From NCBI GenBank assembly GCA_902984215.1, contig CADWAF010002621.1, positions 1-11,345 on the forward strand: a stretch of 11,345 nucleotides of DNA. The letters are read 5' to 3'. The position numbers were made by a program, and so were the translations under genes. The notes below the pieces were generated by a model. That model searched no databases and was not told the origin of the DNA. It was given only the letters and a program-made list of their open reading frames with translations. Within the stretch, counting starts at the first letter, position 1, and each line of letters starts with the position of its first letter. This document shows, piece by piece, positions 1 to 8,160 of the stretch. Source of the stretch: Willaertia magna. Lineage: Eukaryota > Heterolobosea > Eutetramitea > Acrasida > Naegleriidae.

Positions 1-435
1 TATACCACAAATAACTCTATTTTGAAAATAGAAGAAAATTTGACTTCCAATAATACTGTAATTGATAATTTGGTTAACAAAACAATTCCTTTTGAAGTTT
101 CATCATTAGGTAAACTACCTACAATTAGAAAAGATCCACAATGCATCACATTATTTAAACACTTTCTCTCCCCAAATCTACCAAATTTATTCTTTCTGGG
201 AATATGCTCAGTTGAGGGAAGTGTTTTTCCAGTTATTGATATACAATGCCTATTTGCAACAAAAATAATAAGGAAAGAAATTGACTATCCTCACAGTGAA
301 ATAATGAAGAAAGAAATGGAACAATTTGACAAAATAATTACTGAAAGAATGCCTGACAAACCACTGATGGTCAATCCAAAGACTTATGTTGAAATGATAA
401 CAAATCTCATTTATAAATTATCAACCAACAATTAG
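1..435 (+). CDS. Flavin-containing monooxygenase-like protein, C-terminal part (5' end outside window)
   Basis: The frame is open from base 1 to the TAG at 433-435 and gives 144 residues, so the start lies to the left of the window; no in-frame ATG fits a start near the edge. The stretch around residues 45-83 reads L-F-K-H-F-L-S-P-N-L, then N-L-F-F-L-G-I, then G-S-V-F-P-V-I-D-I-Q and F-A-T-K-I-I. This is the order seen near the C-terminus of flavin-containing monooxygenases (LYKHxFxPxL, then an F-x-G-L-like strand, then GSxxPxxELQARWAT). Such enzymes use FAD and NADPH to oxygenate nucleophilic N or S atoms of small molecules. The dinucleotide-binding GxGxxG and the FMO signature would lie upstream and cannot be seen. 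The tail after residue 85 is charged and family-nonspecific. Related N-hydroxylating or Baeyer-Villiger flavoproteins are the main alternative. Confidence 0.7.
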   Translation, partial: YTTNNSILKIEENLTSNNTVIDNLVNKTIPFEVSSLGKLPTIRKDPQCITLFKHFLSPNLPNLFFLGICSVEGSVFPVIDIQCLFATKIIRKEIDYPHSEIMKKEMEQFDKIITERMPDKPLMVNPKTYVEMITNLIYKLSTNN

Positions 436-622
436 TGGTTGAGCTCTTAAACCCTTCCTTATTATCGAACTTCTACAGCCTTTCACAGTTTGGTGATGCA
501 TTCAGACCCTTCACCTGTCTAAATTAGTTTCTATGAAATCATGATAAAATTTTTAAAAAAATTGTTGACGGGCTCAAAGCTTTGTGTTTTATATTTCACA
601 AAAAATAAACTGCAGTAAATAA
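436..622. other. Spacer between the monooxygenase and RhoGAP-like genes
   Basis: About 190 bp of mixed composition, less A+T-rich than other spacers here. It holds the 3' end of the monooxygenase transcript and the promoter of the next gene. A C-containing stretch at 480-520 and an A/T tract near 545-565 are visible, but I recognise no defined element. Confidence 0.45.
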
Positions 623-646
623 ATGGTAAATGTCAACGGCAACTAG
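623..646 (+). promoter_or_regulatory. Short upstream ORF overlapping the start of the RhoGAP-like gene
   Basis: An ATG at 623 opens a seven-codon reading frame (M-V-N-V-N-G-N) ending in TAG at 644-646, in a different frame from the main ATG at 630. If the transcript begins upstream, scanning ribosomes meet this ATG first and would finish beyond the main start, which would lower translation of the main protein. The transcript start is not known from sequence, so this is an inference. Confidence 0.3.
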
Positions 647-2258
647 TAGTAATAATAATGAAAAGAAATCCATTAATTCTGGAGTACAAGTACTTCCCAT
701 TAGACTTTCAGAATTAATCAATGATGCTCCACCATCACCTAAAAAACAATCTTCTCATCAAAAATCATCATCTTCGTCAACAACTCCGAGAATTTCATTT
801 CCACCTTCTCCATCTACACAAAACCTAATCCACGATACCATCTTCAGACCTTCCGTTAAACAAATAGGTTCGTATATTTTATTTTCTGGCGCTAAAAAAT
901 ATTTACAACTTTTATAGATGCTACCAATAAAATTAAGGGTATTTTAGATAAAGGTTTATATTCTTTACCTGTCTCTAAAGATATTCCTAGATTATTAAAG
1001 AAGATAAATATTATATTAGAAAATGGTGAGTTAAAGAATGAATGGAAACAATCTACGGAGATTAATTATAACAAACAAGATTTTCCTGAAGAAGAGGATG
1101 GTTTACCTAAAGAAATAATATTATATCAATTAATTGAATCTATTATTTCTTTAGTTTTAAAGAAATCCGATTCTTATGCTATTCCACCTTTTGAAGAATA
1201 TATCCAAGCTATTGATTTCAATGATCATTTAACAATTAATAATTATTTTCTTCATTTAGTTAAATTTTTAGAATCTCAAAATGAAGAAAATAGAAATCAT
1301 TTAATTTTATTACTGAAATGTTGTCAACAAACAATAATTATTAACGTTTTAATGGGATTAAGAGAACATACAATGAAACATAAAGTTCATTTCAAGGTAT
1401 GTATATTATTATTCTTATCTATTTATTAATTAAAAAACAAAATAGGATGCAAGAGGAGCATGGAAAATATATATAGGAGATTTAAGTGAAGGAATGAAAG
1501 AAGGGTTTTTCGTAGCTCATGAAAGATCGGAACAGTTGTATATGAAAAGAGCTGATTGGATGAATTTATATAAACTAACAGATGAAGAGGTTCGTGAATT
1601 AGAAAAAGAAGATCCAACAGATTCTAATATTAACTTTTCAAAGGCTGCAATGAAGCAATTATTCCAATTTAATTGGCAAATTAAATTGATATTCTTTAAA
1701 CAAGAAGAAGGTCATTATGAACTTTCACATGTAACTATTAAATTACTAGGTATTCAATATATTAATGAAGATGAAACAAAAAGTCATGAAGAATATTCAA
1801 CAAAAGAAGTAGATGTTTTAAATCAATATTTTAATTTATTTAAATCAGAAGATGAATTAAATGATGGTACTAATTCAACAAGTAGTAATGGGAGTTGTAA
1901 TGATATAACACCTAGGGAAGAGCCTATATTAGTGTCAACAAATAATATAAATACTTCTTCTAATCAATTAGGAGATGAAAAGACATTTAATGGTACTCAT
2001 TCTAGGATGAATAGCTATGAAAGAGAAGATAGGAAATTAGATAGATTAATTCAATCAATTCATAATAGTGAAGATCAACAAAAACATAAAAGTATTCAAC
2101 ACCATGAAGAGGTTGACAGTGAAGAAGATGAATATCTACTATCTTGTATACCAAAACAGTATGTGAAAACTTTACCATTGGTTGGTAAATTCTTTGAAAC
2201 TCATAATGTATTGATCAATGAGAGTCAAAAGGAAGAAAAGAAAACTTTATTACAATAA
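630..2258 (+). CDS. Ser/Pro-rich protein with a weak RhoGAP-like domain (three exons)
   Basis: Inferred join 630..867, 918..1396, 1446..2258, encoding 509 residues. The introns are 50 nt (GT at 868, AG at 917, phase 1) and 49 nt (GTATGT at 1397, AG at 1445, phase 0); removing both keeps one frame to the TAA. Residues 1-78 are low-complexity and rich in Ser, Pro, Asn and Lys, with SPxK/PPSP-like sites suited to phosphorylation or SH3 binding. Residues about 97-235 resemble a RhoGAP fold: I-P-R-L-L...I-L-E-N-G (102-115), L-V-L-K-K then P-P-F-E-E-Y-I-Q-A (158-177), and F-L-E-S-Q-N-E-E-N-R-N-H-L-I-L-L-L (197-212). The GxFRxxG arginine-finger loop expected soon after the first motif is not seen. 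Residues 240-509 are acidic, Asn/Ser-rich and unmatched. A RUN-type helical domain is an alternative. Upstream ATG at 623 starts a short overlapping uORF. Confidence 0.75.
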
Positions 2259-2287
2259 CTGTATATTAATATCTTGATATAAATGTA

Positions 2288-2293
2288 TTTATT
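2288..2293 (-). terminator. Candidate poly(A) signal for the membrane-protein gene
   Basis: AATAAA on the minus strand, about 33 nt after the TAA of the four-helix membrane protein. It lies in the 67-bp gap shared with the convergent RhoGAP-like gene, so the two transcripts probably overlap at their 3' ends. AATAAA is common by chance in such A+T-rich DNA, so support is weak. Confidence 0.35.
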
Positions 2294-2325
2294 ATTAATA
2301 ATGGAAGATTTCATTATTATTATAA

Positions 2326-2935
2326 TTAATCGTTCTTTCTGTGATCTAATTGTTGCTGTTGACGATTGGAATTTGTTGTGGTAGTAGTTGCCGGTTGACT
2401 TGCTGCTCTACGTTCAGCTCTACCTTCTACAAATCCAATAAATAAAACCAATAATCCAATAACTAATCTAACCATTTCAAATTTCATAATTTCTTGTTGT
2501 TCATTAGAAAGTGATTCAAAAGGATTGTTTGTAAGAATATAATGCATTTTGGTGATTGTAGTAATTGATACAACAGAAGATAGAATAAAGAGTAATGTGG
2601 AACGGCCATTTGGTTTCAAGAGTGAATAAAATCCTAAAATTCCAAATAAAATATAAATATATCCTAATTGTTTCAATAGTAAATGTAAAATACTTTTACT
2701 TCCAATAATCAGAGTTGATGTTGTTGTTTGTGTAGTTTCCGTTTCAAAAGCAATCATTGATTGAATTGACTTTATAATTGTTATAAATAATTAAATCAAA
2801 AAATAGACTCACATTTTCAGTAAAATATGAAAAACCAATTCCCGATATTATATAATCCAAACACATAACAAATATAAAACAAGCATTAAGAAACCTTTGC
2901 ATTGAAGAAAAGGATGAAATGTATCTAGTCTCCAT
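2326..2935 (-). CDS. Unknown four-helix membrane protein (two exons)
   Basis: Inferred join on the minus strand: 2935..2813, then 2769..2326, giving 188 residues. The intron is 43 nt with GTGAGT at 2812 and AG at 2770, phase 0, so both exons fuse cleanly. The ATG at 2935 is preceded by an in-frame TAA (2944-2942). Four hydrophobic stretches are visible: about residues 13-37, 72-92, 99-120 and 140-155. Between the first two is a Thr-rich loop (E-T-E-T-T-Q-T-T-T-S-T), and the C-terminal tail after R-A-E-R-R is Thr-, Gln- and charge-rich with a QQQQ run, probably cytosolic. I do not recognise the family; the size and layout recall small ER or endomembrane proteins but no motif supports a specific role. 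It converges with the RhoGAP-like gene with only 67 bp between the stops. Confidence 0.72.
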
Positions 2936-3093
2936 TTTATTTTAAATTCAATTTAAAAATATTGGATAAAGCTAGCTATAAATTATGAATGGCATGAAAA
3001 GGTTTTCTTTTGGATCATTCATAGCTTCAAAGGTTTAATGTTAAAGGTTGATTTGAGTTAATTTATTCCTCAGCTCAATTACTATTATTTATT

Positions 3094-3099
3094 TTTATT
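3094..3099 (-). terminator. AATAAA overlapping the stop codon of the dehydrogenase gene
   Basis: On the minus strand the last codon and stop read GAA-TAA-A, creating AATAAA across the stop. If used as a poly(A) signal the 3' UTR would be very short. More A+T-rich sequence with further ATAAATAA follows, so the real signal may be just downstream. Confidence 0.3.
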
Positions 3100-4281
3100 C
3101 TAAATAATCTTTACACAATTCCATAGATGTATCCCACAATTCATTTTGTACACTTTCATTCATTGATACTTCACTTGACGGTGTTACTTTACAATCAGCA
3201 TAATATTCACCACCTTTAATATCATTTGATAAAACACAATATAATGTAGTTTGTGCTCCATAATAAGGTGTTTTAGCAAATAATTTAATAAAGAAATTTC
3301 CAAAATAATTTAAATAAGTATTTGATTGTAAAATATTTGAACCTACTAAACCTGGATGTAAACTACAACAAATTGGTCTATTATTATTTAATTTATTATA
3401 TTTTAAATTATTATTTAAATATTCTTGTTGTAATAATTTATCCAACTTTTTTGTAAATAATACATTAGCTAACTTTGATCTTTTATACAATTGATAAACA
3501 TTTCCAATTTCTCTACCATCATTATCTACCAATAACGATTTATCTTTAAAATTATATAAAATTTCATCTTTTTCTTTAATATCTAAATGTGCACGTGATG
3601 CTACATTAATAATTCTAAAATTATCTTTGAAATTTTTTATATGATTTAAATTTAATAATAAATTAGTTAATAAAAAAGGACCTAAATAATTTACACCAAA
3701 TTGTTTTTCAATAGATTGTTTTGTAATCGAATGTGGTGGCATAAATATTCCCGCATTATTTATTAGAAAATGACAATAGTCAAATTGTTTTTGAAAATTG
3801 TTTGTAAATTCTTTTACACTTTGTAAATCATTTAAATCAATTTGCATTACATAAAGTTTTCCATTTTTTGTTTTAATTTCTTGTTCAATTTGTTGTTTAG
3901 TTTGTTTGCCTTTAGAAATGTCACGAACTGCTAAGATAATTGTTCCATTTAGTTGATATAAAGTTTTTACAGTTTCGTAACCAATTCCTTATTTTGTAAA
4001 GTATTTTGTAAAAATTATTGTAAAAATTTTTGTGAAATTGTTGTAAAGTTTTGTAAAGTGAAGTGATTATTTTGTAAAATAGTTAAAAAGTAAAATTATT
4101 AAAACTCACCTCCCGGTGCTACACCAGTAATAATTATAGTTTTATTTGTTAAATCAGATTTATCAATAATTTCTTTAGGAACACTTGGTCCATTCTTCCA
4201 TTTATTAAAAGAATGAATTCCAGCGATGGATGCAGTGATCAATAATGCTTTTCTTAAATTGAATTTAATGAAAACAGTCAT
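3095..4281 (-). CDS. Membrane-anchored short-chain dehydrogenase/reductase, retinol-dehydrogenase-like (two exons)
   Basis: Inferred join on the minus strand: 4281..4110, then 3987..3095, 354 residues. The 122-nt intron (GTGAGT at 4109, AG at 3988, phase 1) splits a Gly codon in the cofactor motif. An in-frame TAA (4302-4300) precedes the ATG. Residues 11-24 are hydrophobic and fit an N-terminal membrane anchor, as in RDH11-14-type enzymes. Landmarks: T-G-V-A-P-G-G-I-G (52-60) for NAD(P) binding, V-R-D-x-x-K-G after beta-2 (Arg suggests NADP(H)), N-N-A-G (134-137), N157, catalytic S188 in N-V-A-S-R, Y225-x-x-S-K229, and H-P-G-L-V. The order and spacing match the family. It probably oxidises or reduces a lipophilic alcohol or ketone (retinoid-like, sterol or fatty aldehyde) at an ER or similar membrane; the true substrate cannot be read from sequence. 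Confidence 0.88.
3992..4078. repeat. Short tandem-like repeat (TTTTGTAAA) inside the dehydrogenase intron
   Basis: Within the 122-nt intron of the dehydrogenase gene the 9-mer TTTTGTAAA occurs exactly four times on the plus strand (3992, 4004, 4049, 4070), with TTGTAAA again at 4018 and 4041 and a TTTTTGTGAAA variant at about 4026. On the transcribed strand it reads TTTACAAAA. Spacing is irregular. This intron is two to three times longer than the other five in the window, so the repeat likely accounts for the extra length. Confidence 0.8.
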
Positions 4282-4476
4282 TTTTTTTAAATTACAAAAT
4301 TAAACCAATTTAATTTTTATTTAATTTTTTAATTTGTAATATTTACATTAAAATAAAAATATTTATAAATTTTTTATAACATATTTAAATGTCAACAAAA
4401 CATTAAATTTTTTCAACTCAACCAAGTTTTAATTTAAATATCTTTAAAAAATATGGTTTGAACGTGCTTAACAAGT
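4282..4476. other. Spacer between the dehydrogenase start and tRNA-Phe
   Basis: About 195 bp, strongly A+T-rich, dominated by runs such as TTAATTTTTATTTAATTTTT. It must hold the promoter of the minus-strand dehydrogenase gene and the 5' flank of the tRNA. I see no recognisable element beyond the A/T tracts. Confidence 0.5.
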
Positions 4477-4549
4477 GCCCGCTTAGCTCAGTTGGTAGAG
4501 CGTGAGACTGAAGATCTTAAGGTCGCTAGTTCGATCCTGGCAGCGGGCA
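4477..4549 (+). tRNA. tRNA-Phe (anticodon GAA), intronless
   Basis: A 73-nt cloverleaf. Acceptor stem GCCCGCT (4477-4483) pairs fully with AGCGGGC (4542-4548), discriminator A at 4549. The D arm contains the A box TAGCTCAGTTGG with GG in the loop. The anticodon stem TGAGA/TCTTA (one G-T pair) closes the loop CTGAAGA, anticodon GAA, which reads UUC and UUU (Phe). The T arm GCTAG-TTCGATC-CTGGC carries the B box. No intron and no encoded CCA, as expected for a nuclear pol III tRNA gene. It stands 28 bp from the stop codon of the convergent glycosyltransferase gene. Confidence 0.97.
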
Positions 4550-4552
4550 TTG

Positions 4553-4557
4553 CTTTT
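4553..4557 (+). terminator. Oligo-T RNA polymerase III terminator of tRNA-Phe
   Basis: A run of five T residues starts four bases after the tRNA discriminator, the usual place and length for pol III termination. Confidence 0.8.
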
Positions 4558-4576
4558 TGATGTTTGAATGTTTTGT

Positions 4577-4582
4577 TTTATT
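4577..4582 (-). terminator. AATAAA overlapping the stop codon of the glycosyltransferase gene
   Basis: On the minus strand the gene ends GAA-TAA-AAC, which spells AATAAA across the stop. The tRNA on the other strand begins 28 bp further on, so cleavage close to this signal would keep the mRNA from running antisense through the tRNA. Chance occurrence is possible. Confidence 0.35.
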
Positions 4583-7500
4583 CATGCTTTTTCATTTTCT
4601 TTTGCAAATGTTTTTCAGAAAGGCGTAATAATTTAAGGGCATTACTTCCAATATTTTCAATATTATAAATTCCTTTTGAAACAACTCTTTGTCTTACTCT
4701 TGTACGTAAAGAAAGTATGTGGGCATCGTAAACAGATGTTCCCATCTCCATCTTTGTGGTGCCTGTTTGTTGATACAACTTTGCTTTTGCTATCTTCCTT
4801 AAAACAGTCCTAATGGACAATTCTTTTGGTTCAATTATTTTCATTCTTTCAAATTTTGGTTGAGTAAGATAGGATACATCATCCACTTTTAATTTTTCAT
4901 CAGTTAATAAGAATGGGTATTGCTTTACAGATTGAAATTCATATTCACACCAATAAGCAGAACCATCTTCTGATTCATCAACGTTCTTTGAGTCTGAAAA
5001 TACATCCATAATTGACCCATACTTTGTTGTTATCAAAGGAACACCTAGACCTAAAATTTCTAGTAGTTTATGGGGATATCCTAAAGAACCAAGTGGCAAG
5101 TAAATTATTGCATCGAAAGCTAAATAAAACGAAGGTATTTTAGAATAATCTATTTCTTCTGATACTAAAACATAATTAGGTTGAGTTTTTGTTGGAACAC
5201 CAAGTTTTGTAATAGTTGCCTGCAACCTTTGTTCTACTACTGTCATAATTTGGTCACTTTCTGGTTTGATGTATAATACAACATTATCGAAGGATGTAAA
5301 TTCACTAAAGAATGCAGATACTAATTTGTCAAATGTTTGTATTGTATTATAATCCACTAGTACTAAAAATTTTCTATTTTGTTGAATAAATATTGGATAA
5401 GGTTTGTGTTGATTTGGTGTAAAATGTTCTAAATCAACACTCAATGGTAAAACATTGATTTTCAAATGTTTAATATTGGTGGAAGATTCAATTAAGGCGC
5501 CTTTATGAAAATCTGTTGGAACCCATATTTCGTCTACACCCATATCCACAAAATTTGAAAGAATTTCTGAAGGTGCTTGTCCTGTAGCAAAGCCAGGGAT
5601 ACGTAAAATACAATAAACATCATTAGCCGACTTTTTCTTGTTGCACAAATCAACTTTTTTTTCTTTTGATTGGTCATTATTATTGTTCGATATTAATGAT
5701 AAAACATTCCATCCACTATTAACTATGTGTATGTATGGTTGTTTTAAATGTAATATAGCGTTGGAGTATAACCTATCTATGTCTTGTTTACGTTTTTCAG
5801 TCAATGCCTTTTCAATAATACTTTTCGATAGAGATTCTTTAACCTCTTTTACTTCTCTCTTTTCTTCTTCATTATCTTTACCCTCAGTTTCCTCAGTGAC
5901 AGACAATAAGAGAGGATTAATTGTTTTTACATTAGCCTCCATTATAACTCTAGGTCTATTGGTGACATATTGAATATTTGCAAATTCATTTAATTGTAAT
6001 GCTAATGATTGACTTTCTTTCACTAGTTGATTTGATAGAGTTTCACTTGTCTTAATAATTTGTCCAACACTTTCTGTTTCTCCACTGAATGACGATATCA
6101 AAATTGGTGTTTTTAATATTAGTCTATCTCTACAATAATTCATTAATTTTTCAGACTTTGTGAGCATGGAATAAGTCGAGGCGAGTGAGTGTATCGAAGC
6201 GATATCGCTGTCATAATAAACTGCACTAGGGTTTTTCATTCTTTCCAATATTGAAATTTCTGTTGATGTTTCAGTTGTGTCAATAAAATTAATTGACTTT
6301 AAGTATTGATTCATATTATTTTCATCTAAGAAGGCAGTTGGAGGAATTGAAACAAAAAGATTTTCGTTCTCCTTTCTTTCACTTTCTTCTTCTGTTTCTT
6401 CCTCTTTTACTTCCTTCTTCACATAGTCTTCGTCAATATATTTCAATGTTAAAGGTTTGAGTAGATGAGGTGGTACATAATACACTTTCTTTCCCAATTT
6501 CTCTTGAACTCTATAACAAAAATCAAAATCTTCATAATGACCCAAGAAATATTTACTTTCATCAAAGCCTTGTAATCCAACAAAATCATACACCCCAACT
6601 ATCATTCCATGAGCACTTGTAAATAATACTTCATGAACATTTTCTAAATAATTGATAGCCTTAACTCTTTCATCATCTATATTCTCAATATCAGTTTTTG
6701 ATCTTTCCAAAACCTTTTCCAACTCGGTTTGTTCATCTTCTTCTAAAAACCTTACAGAACCCTTTCCAGACTTAAAGATTGGAAACCCTCCTTGCTACAT
6801 TTTAAAAAAACAATTATTGGCGCCATTAAAAATTACAACCTTAATTGACTGTAACTTACCTTAGCAATTGGTAAAATAAATTCTCTCCATTGTTTCACAT
6901 CTAGACCAGCAGTTAAGATTTGATTTGATTTCCAATTGACTGTCATACTTCCCAATACTCCAACATTATTTTGTTTAGTTAAAAGCATATGAGCATAACG
7001 TAAATCTAAATCATTTTCAAAACGTGTTGGATAAGAAAATCTTTTATAAAATATTGTAATACGTTTATCTTCTGAAGTAATCTTTGCACTTTCAGCAATC
7101 CTTAAAAACTCTTCTTCATCCCCATAAAGCTTTTGATTTTCAGTAATTGGTTTAGGTATTGGAACGACATAATTTGAAAAAGCTTCATTCATAATCTTTG
7201 CAGTATTAAAAACATAATGTTTATATTCTTTAAATTGTAAAATAGGTTCACCATCAATCTCTTTTTCTTCTATTTGTTTAATATTACTTTCTAAAGTTTT
7301 ACTTTGTAAAGGAGTGATATAAGGAGTTGCTTCAACAAATTGAAAGAAAATATTTAATTTCTCTGTCAAACTTTTAAATAGTGGTTCTTGTTCCAGTAAT
7401 GGTTCAAGTTCCTTATTTAAAACAATAATATGTTTCATATTTTCTGTTCCAACAGGATCATATAATGTTGGTTCTATCTCTTTATTTTCTTCTTGGTTAA

Positions 7501-7978
7501 TCACTCCATGAATTACAATATCATGTTCAATTTTCTTGTTAGAATATTCTTCAGGTTTATTTTGTTTTGAATTTATTTCATTACTTTCATCTAATAATAA
7601 ATGTTGAATGTGTTGAATAAGAGATATAACTTGTTGAGCATCTTGTTTGTACATTAGATTAATTGTTTTTTTTGATAATTTAATATTGTGATGTTTCTCA
7701 AGAAATTCATAATTGGGTGTTAATGCATCATATATTAAATTAAAAGGTTTATAAATAAAATTATCTCTCATATCTTCCGATAGGGTTTTTGTTGTTGTTG
7801 GATTAGCACTCTCATTAATTATTGTTTGTTTTAAAGGCATCTTATAAATTGTGAAAAATAAAAGAAATTGTGACATCAATGTTAATAATAAAACAAGACC
7901 AATAATTCGTAAATTATTTAATTGAATTAGAAAATCACTTATTTTGTGATGCATTGGCTTCCTATAATTTTGGTACAT
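4578..7978 (-). CDS. Type II membrane glycosyltransferase with GT2-like and GT4-like segments (two exons)
   Basis: Inferred join on the minus strand: 7978..6860, then 6794..4578, 1111 residues. The 65-nt intron (GTAAGT at 6859, TAG at 6795) is phase 0. An in-frame TGA (8014-8012) precedes the ATG. Residues 25-44 form one hydrophobic segment after a basic start, fitting a signal anchor with the rest in the Golgi or ER lumen. Residues 337-492 resemble the C-terminal half of GT2 enzymes: V-G-V-L-G, a short linker, then G-F-D-E...G-H-Y-E-D-F-D-F-C-Y-R (E461, D462 as the ED motif) and V-Y-Y-V-P. After an acidic, Lys/Glu-rich linker, residues about 765-965 look GT4-like: D-E-I-W-V-P-T-D-F-H (794-803), V-L-P-L-S-V-D and L-G-Y-P-H-K-L-L-E-I-L-G-L-G-V-P (946-961). 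Neither the GT2 DxD half nor the first Glu of the GT4 Ex7E motif is evident. A role in glycan assembly is likely; sugar and acceptor are unknown. Confidence 0.82.
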
Positions 7979-8160
7979 TTTTATTTTGTTGATTTTGACA
8001 CATTGTGAAGTTCATTTGGGTAACAGGGAAACAAAAAATAGTTAATATTAAAAGAAAATATGACTCAACTAATTTCTTCCATTTCAGACAAAGTATTGGT
8101 AACTAATTTGTAGTTATAATAGCAAGCAACCTTTCAGCCCCAAAAACTCCTTGATCTGTT
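7979..8160. other. Upstream region of the glycosyltransferase gene
   Basis: About 180 bp of moderately A+T-rich sequence with ordinary mixed composition, including a C-rich patch (TTTCAGCCCCAAAAACTCC, about 8131-8149). It should carry the promoter and 5' UTR of the minus-strand glycosyltransferase gene. No specific element is recognised. Composition changes abruptly at about 8160 into the A+T-only block. Confidence 0.45.

Noticed and set aside
1426..1617. 63-codon open frame on the minus strand
   Set aside because: Lies antisense to the start of exon 3 and an intron of the RhoGAP-like gene; Leu/Phe-rich composition is what a reverse strand of A+T-rich coding DNA gives.
5638..5973. 111-codon open frame on the plus strand
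   Set aside because: Antisense to the Glu/Lys-rich linker of the glycosyltransferase; its Ser/Phe/Leu-rich product is the shadow of that composition.
6720..6722. TTG start for a separate 714-residue glycosyltransferase
   Set aside because: The frame continues upstream without stop to a good TAG acceptor at 6795 and joins the upstream exon in phase, so this is an internal codon, not a second gene.
6652..6864. 70-codon open frame on the plus strand
   Set aside because: Antisense to the intron and exon 2 start of the glycosyltransferase gene, with no family features.
8060..8113. 17-codon ORF (ATG to TAG, plus strand) in the glycosyltransferase upstream region
   Set aside because: Too short, no homology, no splice partner; expected by chance.
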